Assembly: GCA_964584415.1 (NCBI GenBank)
Contig: CAZOZX010000048.1
Coordinates: forward strand, 1 to 14,828
Source: PHAA01 sp964584415
GTDB lineage: Bacteria; Bacillota; Syntrophomonadia; Syntrophomonadales; Syntrophomonadaceae
DNA: 14,828 bases
Reading direction: 5' to 3'
In this document: piece after piece, positions 6,817-14,021 of the stretch
Layout: the number at the start of each line of letters is the position of its first letter
Numbering within the stretch: position 1 is the stretch's first letter
Translations under genes and position numbers: made by a program
The notes under the pieces: model-generated
The model's database searches: none
Seen by the model: only the letters and a program-made list of their open reading frames with translations
Told to the model about the DNA's origin: nothing

Positions 6817-7840
6817 GCTGCGACCGCCCCAGGTTATTATCTCGCTTTTTCTGATAATCCTGGTGGTTGTGTCCTATAGCTTGCAAATGAATCTGATGAC
6901 TCTGTTCAACGTATCCCTGGTCAAAATGGTCATGAACGGAGTGCTGGTACTTTCCCTGATACCCATGCTGAATGTGGGAGCGGGCATGAATTTCGGTCTC
7001 CCGGTGGGGATTGTCGGCGGCTTGCTGGGGATGTGCCTGGCTATTAATTTCAGGATGACCGGTTTTTACGGATTTTTTATGTCGCTTATGTTCAGCCTGG
7101 TTTTCTGTGGGCTGCTGGGCTGGCTTTATGGTTTGATCCTGAACCGGGTGAAAGGCCGGGAGGAGATTGCCGGCACCTTTATCGGCTTTTCTTTTATTCC
7201 TCTGATGAACTATGTCTGGACCCTGGTGCCCTTTACTAACCGGGAAATGTTGTACCCCGTCGGTGGACGGGGCTTGCGTCCCCGCATCAGCCTGGAGAAT
7301 TATTTCAATCATATTTTGGATAACGTGGCGGTGCTGAGAATAGGCGGGGTGGAGATACCCCTCGGGTTGCTGGCTTTTTTCGCCCTGGTGGGCTTGTTTC
7401 TGTACCTGTACTTCCGCACCAAACTTGGCCGCGCCACCATCGCTGTTGGGGAAAATGAAGCATTTGCCCGCTTATCCGGAATAAATATCAGCCGGACCCG
7501 CCTGACTGCAGTCATAATATCGACGATCATCGCCGGGCTGGGTATATGCGTCTATGCCCAGAGCTATGGTTTCGTGCAGCTCTACGACGAACCCCTGTCC
7601 ATGGCTTTCCCGGCCATAGCTGCTATATTGATTGGCGGCAGCACTGGCAAAAAGACCTTTATATTCGAAGCTGTTTTAGGTGTCTACCTGCTCCAGTCCA
7701 TTTACCTGCTGACGGTACCGATTGCCAATGCCATACTTATACCCGAGCTGACCGAGATTTTGAGGACCATGATTACCTATGGGGTCATTTTGTATGCCCT
7801 GCTGGTTAGAGAAAGGCAGGGCAGAAGCATTGATTATTAA
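6803..7840 (+). CDS. ABC importer permease 1 (BPD_transp_2 family)
   Basis: The 345-residue integral membrane protein is almost wholly hydrophobic, with roughly eight to ten membrane segments. It shows the BPD_transp_2 pattern: PMLNVGAGMNFGLPVGIVGG in the first third and the cytoplasmic coupling loop GRATIAVGENEAFARLSGI in the second half. It belongs to the RbsC-like permeases of ribose, nucleoside and branched-chain amino acid importers. It starts with GTG, has AGGAAGGGG upstream, and overlaps the ATPase gene by 14 bp, so the two are translationally coupled. It should form a heterodimeric channel with the next permease. The substrate cannot be told from sequence. Confidence 0.9.
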   Translation: MNSYKLRPPQVIISLFLIILVVVSYSLQMNLMTLFNVSLVKMVMNGVLVLSLIPMLNVGAGMNFGLPVGIVGGLLGMCLAINFRMTGFYGFFMSLMFSLVFCGLLGWLYGLILNRVKGREEIAGTFIGFSFIPLMNYVWTLVPFTNREMLYPVGGRGLRPRISLENYFNHILDNVAVLRIGGVEIPLGLLAFFALVGLFLYLYFRTKLGRATIAVGENEAFARLSGINISRTRLTAVIISTIIAGLGICVYAQSYGFVQLYDEPLSMAFPAIAAILIGGSTGKKTFIFEAVLGVYLLQSIYLLTVPIANAILIPELTEILRTMITYGVILYALLVRERQGRSIDY

Positions 7841-8897
7841 AAAGACTGCCGGCGGCCGGTTTTACAATGAATATACAGTTCCGGCGGTATTTGTGATTCT
7901 CTCCTTATTGGCCTGGAAGTTTTCCGGGCTTTCCGGCAGCTTTGTATTTAACCAGGTACTGACCCGGTTTATTCGCGACGGGATATTGGTCTTGGCTTTG
8001 GTTATCCCGGTGGTGGCCGGAATGGGCCTGAATTTCGCCATTACCGTAGGCGCCATGGCTATGCAGACTGCCTTATTGGTTATGATCGGCTACCGGATTG
8101 GCGGCATACCCGGGATATTGCTGGCGGTGGTGCTGGGGGTGGTCTTATCCGTCTTACTGGGACACCTGATCGGCATTATCCTGAACCGGGTTAAAGGCAA
8201 AGAAATGATAACCACGATTATAATCGGATTTTTGTTCAACAGCGTTTACCAGCTGATATTCCTGGTAGGCTTCGGGACGATTATCCCCGTTCCCAACACA
8301 GATATTATCCTTACCCGGGGGATTGGAGTCAGGAATACGGTTGACCTGGGCATGTACCGCAATACCATTGACAAGCTGTGGCTGATCAAAGCAGGTCAAT
8401 TGGAGGTGCCGCTGTTTATGATATTGTTGGTGCTTGGTGTGGCGGCCTTCATATTCTACATTTTGCATACCCGGTTTGGCCAGGAAATCAAAGCGGTGGG
8501 CTCCAGCACCCCCACCAGCGAATTGCTGGGTATAGACGCCAAAAAGGTCAGGATCAAGGTTATGATCATTTCTACTGTCCTCGCTGCCTTGGGACAACTG
8601 GCTTACCTCCAAAATATAGGTATGTTTGATGTTTATACCGCGCATTTGACCAATGATGTTATCGCCTGTGCGGCGCTGCTGGCTGGTGGGGCCAGCATAA
8701 AAAGCGCCAAAATCAGGCATGCCCTGCTGGGTGTTTTCTTGTTTCATACTCTGTTTATCGTTTCCCCCCAGGCGGGTCAAAACCTATTTCATAATGCTGC
8801 TCTGGGCGAATACTTCCGGAGTTTTGTGGCCTACGGCACTATTGCGGTGGCCTTGATTATCAATGTCCGAAATGAGGACGGCTATAGAGTCAGGTAG
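7830..8897 (+). CDS. ABC importer permease 2 (BPD_transp_2 family)
   Basis: This is the partner of permease 1: a multi-spanning membrane protein of 355 residues from the start chosen here. It shows VAGMGLNFAITVGAMAMQ, then the coupling loop FGQEIKAVGSSTPTSELLGI and IISTVLAALGQLAYLQ. Both permeases share an ILNRVKG(R/K)E motif, in keeping with paralogy within the family. The frame is open from an ATG at 7779, but that would overlap permease 1 by 62 bp. TTG at 7830 gives an 11-bp overlap, like the previous gene junction, with the purine-rich GAAAGGCAGGG upstream, and yields a length matching its partner. The exact start remains uncertain. Confidence 0.87.
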   Translation: MIIKKTAGGRFYNEYTVPAVFVILSLLAWKFSGLSGSFVFNQVLTRFIRDGILVLALVIPVVAGMGLNFAITVGAMAMQTALLVMIGYRIGGIPGILLAVVLGVVLSVLLGHLIGIILNRVKGKEMITTIIIGFLFNSVYQLIFLVGFGTIIPVPNTDIILTRGIGVRNTVDLGMYRNTIDKLWLIKAGQLEVPLFMILLVLGVAAFIFYILHTRFGQEIKAVGSSTPTSELLGIDAKKVRIKVMIISTVLAALGQLAYLQNIGMFDVYTAHLTNDVIACAALLAGGASIKSAKIRHALLGVFLFHTLFIVSPQAGQNLFHNAALGEYFRSFVAYGTIAVALIINVRNEDGYRVR

Positions 8898-8942
8898 ACA
8901 ATCGAGAATCAAAGCATGACGTAAAAAGGAGAGGGAAGTTAA

Positions 8943-10064
8943 TTGCAGCTGGATGACAATTATATGGATCAGGTCGAACAGCAAATTTTTGATCTTGCCA
9001 TGGCCAAGATTGAGCAGGGCACCAAGATAGTCGGTGTGTATTGTGCCTTCACACCCAAAGAATTGATTGTGGCGGCCGGGGGGATACCGGTTGCCTTGTG
9101 TGCTTCCTCCAACGATATTATTCCGGTGGCGGAACAACATCTGCCGCGCAACCTTTGCCCGCTGGTCAAATCCAGTTATGGGCTGGCTTTGTCGGACACC
9201 TGCCCCTACTTTCACTTTTCCGATCTCCTGCTGGCTGATTCTACCTGTGAAGGCAAGCGTAAAATGTATGAACTGCTGAGCCGGATCAAGCCGGTGCATC
9301 AGTTGGACCTGCCCCAGACCGCGAATGGGGAAAGGGCTTTCCAACAATGGTTAGAGGAATTGTACCGTTTGCGGGATTGGCTGGAAAAGGAACTGGGTTC
9401 TAAGATTACCGACGACGGCCTGCGCCAGGCGATAAAACAATATAATCAGGTGCGGCAGATGATCAAGTCAATATTCTCCTTGAATAAAGGAGATATTCCT
9501 TTGCTGACCGGTTGTGAAGCCAGCATTGCGGTCGATCCGATCGGATTTGAGGTTGACCTGCCCGGATATATAGAGAGAATGCAGCAGGCGGCGGCGTTTG
9601 CCCGGGACCGGGGCGGGATTGAGCCCCGCCCCCGTATCCTGCTGACCGGCTGCCCGACTACCTCCAAGAAGGTCCTGAAAATCATCGAACAGTCGGCCCT
9701 GGTTATTGCGATGGAGAATTGCGGGGGTCTTAAGACGGTTAATATGGTCGATGAAGAGGGTGATCCGATGGAGGCACTGGCCCGGGCAACTTTGCGCATA
9801 GCCTGTCCATGCCTGTCACCCAACCGGCACCGATTTGAACAGCTATCCGAAATTATCCGGGAATACAGCATTGACGGGGTGGTGGATCTTACCTGGCAAG
9901 CCTGCCACCCGTTCAATATCGAGTCCTATTCACTAGGCAAGTATATCCAGGATGAATTGGGCACGCCCTTTTTGCAGATCGAAACCGACTATTCCGATTC
10001 CGATCAGGATTGGATCAAGGTCAGGGTAGAAGCCTTTGTGGAAATGCTGCGGGATAGCGGCTGA
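8943..10064 (+). CDS. Double-cubane/HgdB-family anaerobic reductase subunit, paralogue 2
   Basis: The 373-residue cytosolic protein belongs to the same superfamily as the product at 1319-2593 but lacks its N-terminal extension of about 40 residues. Cysteines at 34, 53, 72, 87 and 102 (VYCAFTP, ALCAS, NLCPLVK, DTCPYF, STCEGKRK) keep the spacing 19-19-15-15. Further Cys lie at 237 (TGCP), 260 (MENCGG), 288 and 290 (CPC) and 321 (QACHPFNIES). It starts with TTG, with GGAGAGGG about 7 nt upstream; an in-frame ATG at 8964 is possible. It probably binds an Fe-S cluster and is energised by the activase at 501-1262. It may pair with the next gene product as a heterodimer, or each may form a homodimer. 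Substrate unknown. Confidence 0.87.
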   Translation: MQLDDNYMDQVEQQIFDLAMAKIEQGTKIVGVYCAFTPKELIVAAGGIPVALCASSNDIIPVAEQHLPRNLCPLVKSSYGLALSDTCPYFHFSDLLLADSTCEGKRKMYELLSRIKPVHQLDLPQTANGERAFQQWLEELYRLRDWLEKELGSKITDDGLRQAIKQYNQVRQMIKSIFSLNKGDIPLLTGCEASIAVDPIGFEVDLPGYIERMQQAAAFARDRGGIEPRPRILLTGCPTTSKKVLKIIEQSALVIAMENCGGLKTVNMVDEEGDPMEALARATLRIACPCLSPNRHRFEQLSEIIREYSIDGVVDLTWQACHPFNIESYSLGKYIQDELGTPFLQIETDYSDSDQDWIKVRVEAFVEMLRDSG

Positions 10065-10121
10065 CGTCGAAAAACAGAAGGCAAGTAGTTAAAAACCGAA
10101 TGAGGAGAGGAGTTAAGCAAG

Positions 10122-11261
10122 TTGGAAGCAAATGATATTTCAGCCTACGTAGTATCGCGGGAAGCCAACCTGATGAGAATCAAGGAGGCCAAGGACAATG
10201 GCCGCAAAGTGGTAGGAATTTACTGTACCTACTGTCCCCAGGAGCTGATAGTGGCCGCCGGGGCCATACCAGTAAGCTTGTGCGGAACCCGGGAGGAGCC
10301 GATTAGCGCGGCCGAAAAACACCTGCCCCGCAACCTGTGCCCGCTGATAAAATCGTCCTACGGATTTGCCATTACCGATACCTGTCCGTTTTTCTATTTC
10401 TCCGACCTGGTCATAGGCGAGACCACCTGTGACGGTAAAAAGAAAATGTTTGAACTGATGCAGGATCTAAAACCGGTCCATGTTATGCAGCTGCCTCATT
10501 TGAGCGGTTCTCCCGCCAGTTTCGGCTTATGGGTAGAGGAGATCAGGCGGTTGAGGCTGCGCCTGGAGCAGGAGTTGGAGGTAGTCATCAGTGATGATGA
10601 TATCTGGAAAGCGGTCGACCTTGTCAATCGGGAGAAGCAAGCTATGAAAGCCATGTTTGATCTCAACCAGGCCGATCCGCCTCCGCTGAGCGGTATGGAC
10701 CTGCTTAATGCAGCCTGGTCGCGCGGTTTCAGCAGTGATAAAGAGGAATTGATCGGTAATCTGCAGCGGCTGGTGAAGGATACGGCGGGCCAGGGAACCG
10801 GTGCTGGCCCGGCAGCGCCGCGGGTACTGCTGACCGGCTGCCCGGTAGGGCTGGGCAGCGAGAAGGTTATTCTTCTCACCGAAGAACTAGGCGCCCATAT
10901 AGTGGCAATGGAAAACTGTTCCGGATATAAGACGCTGGAACTGCAGACCAACACGGAGATTGACGATCCGATTATCGCCCTGGCGGAAAAATACCTGGCC
11001 ATACCCTGTTCCTGCATGAGTCCCAATCCCTACCGGCTAGAACTCATCAATACCATGATTGACAGGTTCCGGGTGGATGCGGTAATTGATCTGACTTGGC
11101 AGGCGTGCCACACCTACAATATAGAAGCCTTCGCAGTAAGTGAACTGGTCAAACAAAAAGGGCTCCCTTACCTGCACCTGGAAAGTGATTATTCCAGTTC
11201 GGACCTGGAAAGTCTGAAGGTGCGCATTGAGGCGATGCTGGAGATGGCTGAGGCCCGCTGA
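10122..11261 (+). CDS. Double-cubane/HgdB-family anaerobic reductase subunit, paralogue 3
   Basis: The 379-residue protein is closely related to the preceding one. Cysteines at 35, 54, 73, 88 and 103 keep the spacing 19-19-15-15, with an extra Cys38 in YCTYCP that neither paralogue has. Cys240 (TGCP), 266 (MENCSG), 296 and 298 (CSC) and 329 (QACHTYNIE) follow. KSSYGFAITDTCPFFYFSDL is nearly shared with paralogue 2. It lies 57 bp after that gene, starts with TTG, and has AGGAGAGG 11 nt upstream. It is the last gene of the transporter operon: its terminal codons and stop lie inside the terminator hairpin. It is probably a partner or isoform of paralogue 2. Confidence 0.87.
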   Translation: MEANDISAYVVSREANLMRIKEAKDNGRKVVGIYCTYCPQELIVAAGAIPVSLCGTREEPISAAEKHLPRNLCPLIKSSYGFAITDTCPFFYFSDLVIGETTCDGKKKMFELMQDLKPVHVMQLPHLSGSPASFGLWVEEIRRLRLRLEQELEVVISDDDIWKAVDLVNREKQAMKAMFDLNQADPPPLSGMDLLNAAWSRGFSSDKEELIGNLQRLVKDTAGQGTGAGPAAPRVLLTGCPVGLGSEKVILLTEELGAHIVAMENCSGYKTLELQTNTEIDDPIIALAEKYLAIPCSCMSPNPYRLELINTMIDRFRVDAVIDLTWQACHTYNIEAFAVSELVKQKGLPYLHLESDYSSSDLESLKVRIEAMLEMAEAR

Positions 11262-11273
11262 ACCGCGGGCCTC
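11250..11273 (+). terminator. Terminator overlapping the last stop codon of the reductase operon
   Basis: GAGGCCCGC (11250-11258) pairs perfectly with GCGGGCCTC (11265-11273) around TGAACC, followed by ATTCTTGCTTT. The loop holds the stop codon TGA of the gene ending at 11261. On the opposite strand the stem is not followed by a T-run, so it should act mainly on the + strand. Confidence 0.8.
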
Positions 11274-11332
11274 ATTCTTGCTTTGCAATCATATTATTCT
11301 GTTTTAGTTTACTCGGTTAAACTCCAGTTATT

Positions 11333-11446
11333 TTACTCGGGCAGTTTGGGCTGATACCAATGGAACCAGCAGGCTGGAGTTACGCCACCTTGGGCAACAA
11401 CCAGAAGAAATGCTGAAATCAATCCCAACAATTTTACCTTACGCAT
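11333..11446 (-). CDS. agrD: AgrD-type cyclic (thio)lactone autoinducer precursor
   Basis: This is a 37-residue peptide gene. The start ATG (11444-11446 on the complement) is preceded by AAGGAGGTG at ideal spacing, which decides against longer in-frame starts. Residues 1-25 form an amphipathic, hydrophobic leader (MRKVKLLGLISAFLLVVAQG). Then comes CWFHWYQPKLPE, with Cys26 as the cyclising residue and a Pro/Glu C-tail recognised by AgrB. Compared with known clostridial precursors (CLWFT before HQPEEP in C. perfringens), the mature signal is predicted as a five-residue thiolactone ring, Cys26-Trp30, perhaps with a short N-terminal tail. AgrB (12382-13008) would cleave and cyclise it, and the kinase at 13005-14021 would sense it. 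The gene lies about 200 bp after the regulator gene with its own promoter. Confidence 0.88.
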   Translation of the reverse strand: MRKVKLLGLISAFLLVVAQGGVTPACWFHWYQPKLPE

Positions 11447-11573
11447 GCACCCACCTCCTTGCAAAATAAATAGGTCGTTTTTTACCTTATCAAGCTGTGG
11501 GGGATTTTGGCAACCGGCTTGGGCCGAATGGCTTATATTTTGACATGAACGGCATAAATCAATGGAGATTTTG

Positions 11574-11602
11574 TATAAAAAGATATCCGAACGAATAAAC
11601 AA
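11574..11602 (-). promoter_or_regulatory. Probable agrD promoter
   Basis: On the minus strand there is TTGTTT (11597-11602), a 17-bp spacer and TTTATA (11574-11579), close to sigma-A consensus. The agrD start lies about 130 nt further on, which would leave a leader of roughly 120 nt. A second possible promoter, TTGATA with TTTATT nearer the start, is weaker. The sequence supports separate agrD transcription but does not prove it. Confidence 0.45.
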
Positions 11603-11644
11603 GGGGACTATGGGAGAATTTTGCCGCTAAAGGAACGGAGGGCA

Positions 11645-12358
11645 CTAAACCCCAGTCAGCAGGTCTTTGAGTTGTTTGGCGCAGCTGCGGCTTAAAGGTA
11701 TGCGGTCGCCGGACTTCAGTAACAGGTCATAAGTACAGCCATAGCGGCTAACCTGCTTGATCTGACTGACATTGACCAGGTAGCTGCGGTGGCTGTGGGC
11801 GAATCCAGCTTTAGACAGGCGCTGCTCCCATTCAGCCAGGGTGCTCCTGAGACGAAATTCCTGGCTGGCGGTTTTGATGAGCACATCAGCCCGGTGGCTT
11901 TCCAAATAGATAATCTCGGCAGGATTTAGAACAACGGTGTCCCCGTGAACTTGAACAGCTATTGCTTCCGGTTTGACTGCCGGGGTAAGTAATCGTCCTT
12001 TCATACTGGCCTGCAGCTTGGCCCAGGTTTTCCGAATGCGTTTCTCATCGAATGGTTTGAGGATATAGTCGAAGGGATAAATCTCGAATGCTTCCAGGGC
12101 ATAGTTGGGATAAGCAGTGGCAAAGATAAAGATTAGGTCATGGTGATTTTCACCCAGTCGGCGGGCCACTTCCAAACCGCTCATCCCCGGCATATCAATA
12201 TCCATGAACACCAACTGGGGATTATGCCGGCTGGTTAAGCGGATAGCCTCCTCACCGCTGGTGGCAACGCCTACCACATTAGCATCAGGTATTTTAGAGA
12301 CTATTTGTTTTAAATAAAGACCTGTGGGGTGGTTATCGTCTACAATGAGCACATCCAT
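11645..12358 (-). CDS. LytTR-family response regulator (AgrA-like)
   Basis: The 237-residue regulator has an N-terminal receiver (1-115) with acidic pair Asp7-Asp8, phospho-acceptor Asp53 in FMDIDMPG, Thr81 (FATAYP) and Lys101 (ILKPFD). A LytTR DNA-binding domain occupies residues 130-237: VHGDTVVLNPAEIIYLESHR, FRLRSTLAEWEQRL, FAHSHRSYLVN. LytTR domains bind DNA through beta-strands, and in agr loci they activate the agr promoter and target genes. It lies 23 bp after agrB in the same operon with GGGAG upstream of the ATG, so it is the expected partner of the kinase at 13005-14021. Targets are not known; sites near the agr promoter are the first candidates. Confidence 0.92.
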   Translation of the reverse strand: MDVLIVDDNHPTGLYLKQIVSKIPDANVVGVATSGEEAIRLTSRHNPQLVFMDIDMPGMSGLEVARRLGENHHDLIFIFATAYPNYALEAFEIYPFDYILKPFDEKRIRKTWAKLQASMKGRLLTPAVKPEAIAVQVHGDTVVLNPAEIIYLESHRADVLIKTASQEFRLRSTLAEWEQRLSKAGFAHSHRSYLVNVSQIKQVSRYGCTYDLLLKSGDRIPLSRSCAKQLKDLLTGV

Positions 12359-12381
12359 CTCAAATCTCCCGGAATAGAATT

Positions 12382-13008
12382 TTATGCTGCGCTTCCTAAC
12401 AGGCGGTCAATGCTGTGAATGAAATTGTAACCCCAAGGTGATATGGTAAAACTCTGTTCTAAAATACCGATCAACATGGGGAGAACGAGCAATCTGGCGG
12501 CAGGAATTTGCATCATTGCAACCATGATGCAAATGTACACACCCAAAATGATAAAGGACCATTTTCGGAAGAGCTTTTTTTGTTCCAGGGTATTTATGGG
12601 TTTGTTGGCGGTATCGCCAGGCGCATATTGCCACAGAATAGCCCCGCTGATAAATGAGCCTATACATATAACCAGCCATAGGACTGAGTTGTTGATCAAG
12701 GGATTAATTAGATGGGCTGTCCATCCTAACAATATAAAACAGGAAAGCCCCCCGATCAGACACCGATAATAAGCACTGCAGTGTTCGCCCCCTGATGCCA
12801 GGCGTAAGAATCCGGCAACTAGGGTTATCGTGAGGACCTCGGGCAGTATTCCCAACAAGTAGGATATTGTTATTACGAGGGCCAGCTTGACTATCTCACC
12901 CAATAATAACTCCAGCCCGAAAGCCATGCGGTTTTCCTGGATGCGGTCGGATTCCAACTCGCGGGCCAGGTAGGCAGCCCATTTTACCGATAACTCATGA
13001 ATGCTCAT
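12382..13008 (-). CDS. agrB: AgrB-type peptide processing and cyclising membrane protease
   Basis: The 208-residue membrane protein has several hydrophobic helices. The motif FLRLASGGEHCSAYYRC supplies the catalytic His76 and Cys83, with the 7-residue spacing of S. aureus AgrB His77 and Cys84; Cys77 is an extra neighbour. By family knowledge AgrB removes the C-tail of AgrD and forms the thiolactone ring in the membrane. It overlaps the kinase gene by ATGA (start of agrB, stop of the kinase), showing translational coupling. Its substrate should be the AgrD precursor at 11333-11446. Confidence 0.93.
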   Translation of the reverse strand: MSIHELSVKWAAYLARELESDRIQENRMAFGLELLLGEIVKLALVITISYLLGILPEVLTITLVAGFLRLASGGEHCSAYYRCLIGGLSCFILLGWTAHLINPLINNSVLWLVICIGSFISGAILWQYAPGDTANKPINTLEQKKLFRKWSFIILGVYICIMVAMMQIPAARLLVLPMLIGILEQSFTISPWGYNFIHSIDRLLGSAA

Positions 13009-14021
13009 ATTACGGGCCTTTCTTTTTGTTTGGGTAAACCGATCGTGAAGCGGATCCCTCGGCCAGGATGGCTGCTGACCACGGTAAAACCTTTGTAAGT
13101 ATCGGTTAACTGTCTTATGGAAGCCAATCCTAAACCACGATGGGTATTACCTTTTTTAGTCGAGAATCCCGGAGTAAATATGGATGTGCGCAGGTCAGGG
13201 GGGATGAAGCCGGGATTGTGGGTTTGAATAATGAAGAAACGGCTGTTTTCAAACACTGAGAACTGGACTTTACGTTCCGCCGGGGGCAGATTCTGTACTG
13301 CCTCAAGGGCATTGTTGATCAGGTTGCCGGCCATGGTTANNNNNNNNNNCACTTCGGTCACTTCAGCAGCCACGATCTTCTCGCGGTCCCAGGTCAGACC
13401 GCTGACGTGAGCGGTGGTGCTGCCGGGCTCGGGGAGGGGCAGCCCGATGATGCGGATCTCCTCCACTTCCATGCCGGCCATGGTTACCAGGTCGAAAGGC
13501 CTTATGCCCAGCCCTGATAAATCGGATTCAACTTCCATTTTAAAGGCAACGTTATGCCGGGCAGCAAAACCGGTCTTGGCCAGCAGCAAAGCGCTTAATT
13601 CCGGCATGGCGAGTCTCATTACCTCGCCGCTGGCCCGAACTTCGTCATAGAGTTCACTGATGAAGGCCTCGGCCTCTTCTGGCATCCCTAACTGGATCAA
13701 ACCATAGACCGTCTGCAGGTGGTTAACAAAATCATGGCGTTGGGTTCGGATAATCTGGTTTAACTCCCAAAGCTTCTCGTTTTGATAATGCTGCGACTTG
13801 ACCACGCTATCCTGTTTGGCGATAAACAACAACTTATTGGTTAAAACCAGTGACAGCACTATTGCCACAAATATAATAAGTAGAATAGAGTAGACTATGA
13901 AATTGCGGCTGATAACCGCTACTCTTCCCTCTAGGTAGTATTGATAATAAAATGCCGTAACTAGCAGCAAAACCGCCAGGCTCAGTACCAAGATTACACT
14001 AATTAAGATGCTCTTCCTCAC
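13005..14021 (-). CDS. AgrC/Spo0B-type sensor histidine kinase, interrupted by an assembly gap and an extraneous insert
   Basis: The kinase has two N-terminal membrane helices (about residues 5-24 and 40-60) and a dimerisation/phospho-acceptor motif QRHDFVNHLQTVYGL with His96. The C-terminal HATPase_c domain has N-box GNLINNALEAV and G-box GLGLASIRQL. Within the HATPase domain, ten unknown bases (13340-13349) and a stretch up to 13486 break the expected sequence: LVTMAG is followed by an unrelated segment, then TMAGNLINNALEAV. Removing 147 bp between two copies of a 15-bp repeat restores a continuous N-box in frame. The true protein is therefore about 289 residues, and the gene is probably intact in the organism. 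It starts with GTG and overlaps the upstream membrane-protein gene by 23 bp. Two membrane helices are fewer than in AgrC, so that upstream protein may supply the rest of the sensor. Confidence 0.85.
   Translation of the reverse strand: MRKSILISVILVLSLAVLLLVTAFYYQYYLEGRVAVISRNFIVYSILLIIFVAIVLSLVLTNKLLFIAKQDSVVKSQHYQNEKLWELNQIIRTQRHDFVNHLQTVYGLIQLGMPEEAEAFISELYDEVRASGEVMRLAMPELSALLLAKTGFAARHNVAFKMEVESDLSGLGIRPFDLVTMAGMEVEEIRIIGLPLPEPGSTTAHVSGLTWDREKIVAAEVTEVXXXXTMAGNLINNALEAVQNLPPAERKVQFSVFENSRFFIIQTHNPGFIPPDLRTSIFTPGFSTKKGNTHRGLGLASIRQLTDTYKGFTVVSSHPGRGIRFTIGLPKQKERPVI
13325..13486. repeat. 15-bp direct repeat flanking an N-gap and extraneous segment in the kinase gene
   Basis: TGCCGGCCATGGTTA occurs at 13325-13339, directly against the Ns, and again at 13472-13486. 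The offset is 147 bp, exactly 49 codons. The segment between, 13350-13471, looks more GC-rich by eye than its surroundings. In the kinase frame it encodes peptide such as EPGSTTAHVSGLTWDREKI, which is not HATPase sequence. The simplest reading is a scaffolding or overlap error; a genuine small insertion with target duplication is less likely. Confidence 0.75.
13340..13349. other. Assembly gap (10 N)
   Basis: Ten consecutive undetermined bases lie inside the histidine kinase gene. The fixed round number suggests a placeholder for a gap of unknown size rather than ten sequenced-but-ambiguous bases. Confidence 0.98.

Noticed and set aside
6731..7312. A 193-codon frame on the minus strand across the ATPase-permease junction
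   Set aside because: It is antisense to two well-supported genes and rich in Gln/His/Pro, typical of the reverse of membrane-protein codons.
12443..12769. A 108-codon plus-strand frame opposite agrB
   Set aside because: It is the shadow of agrB, whose catalytic motif is intact on the other strand.
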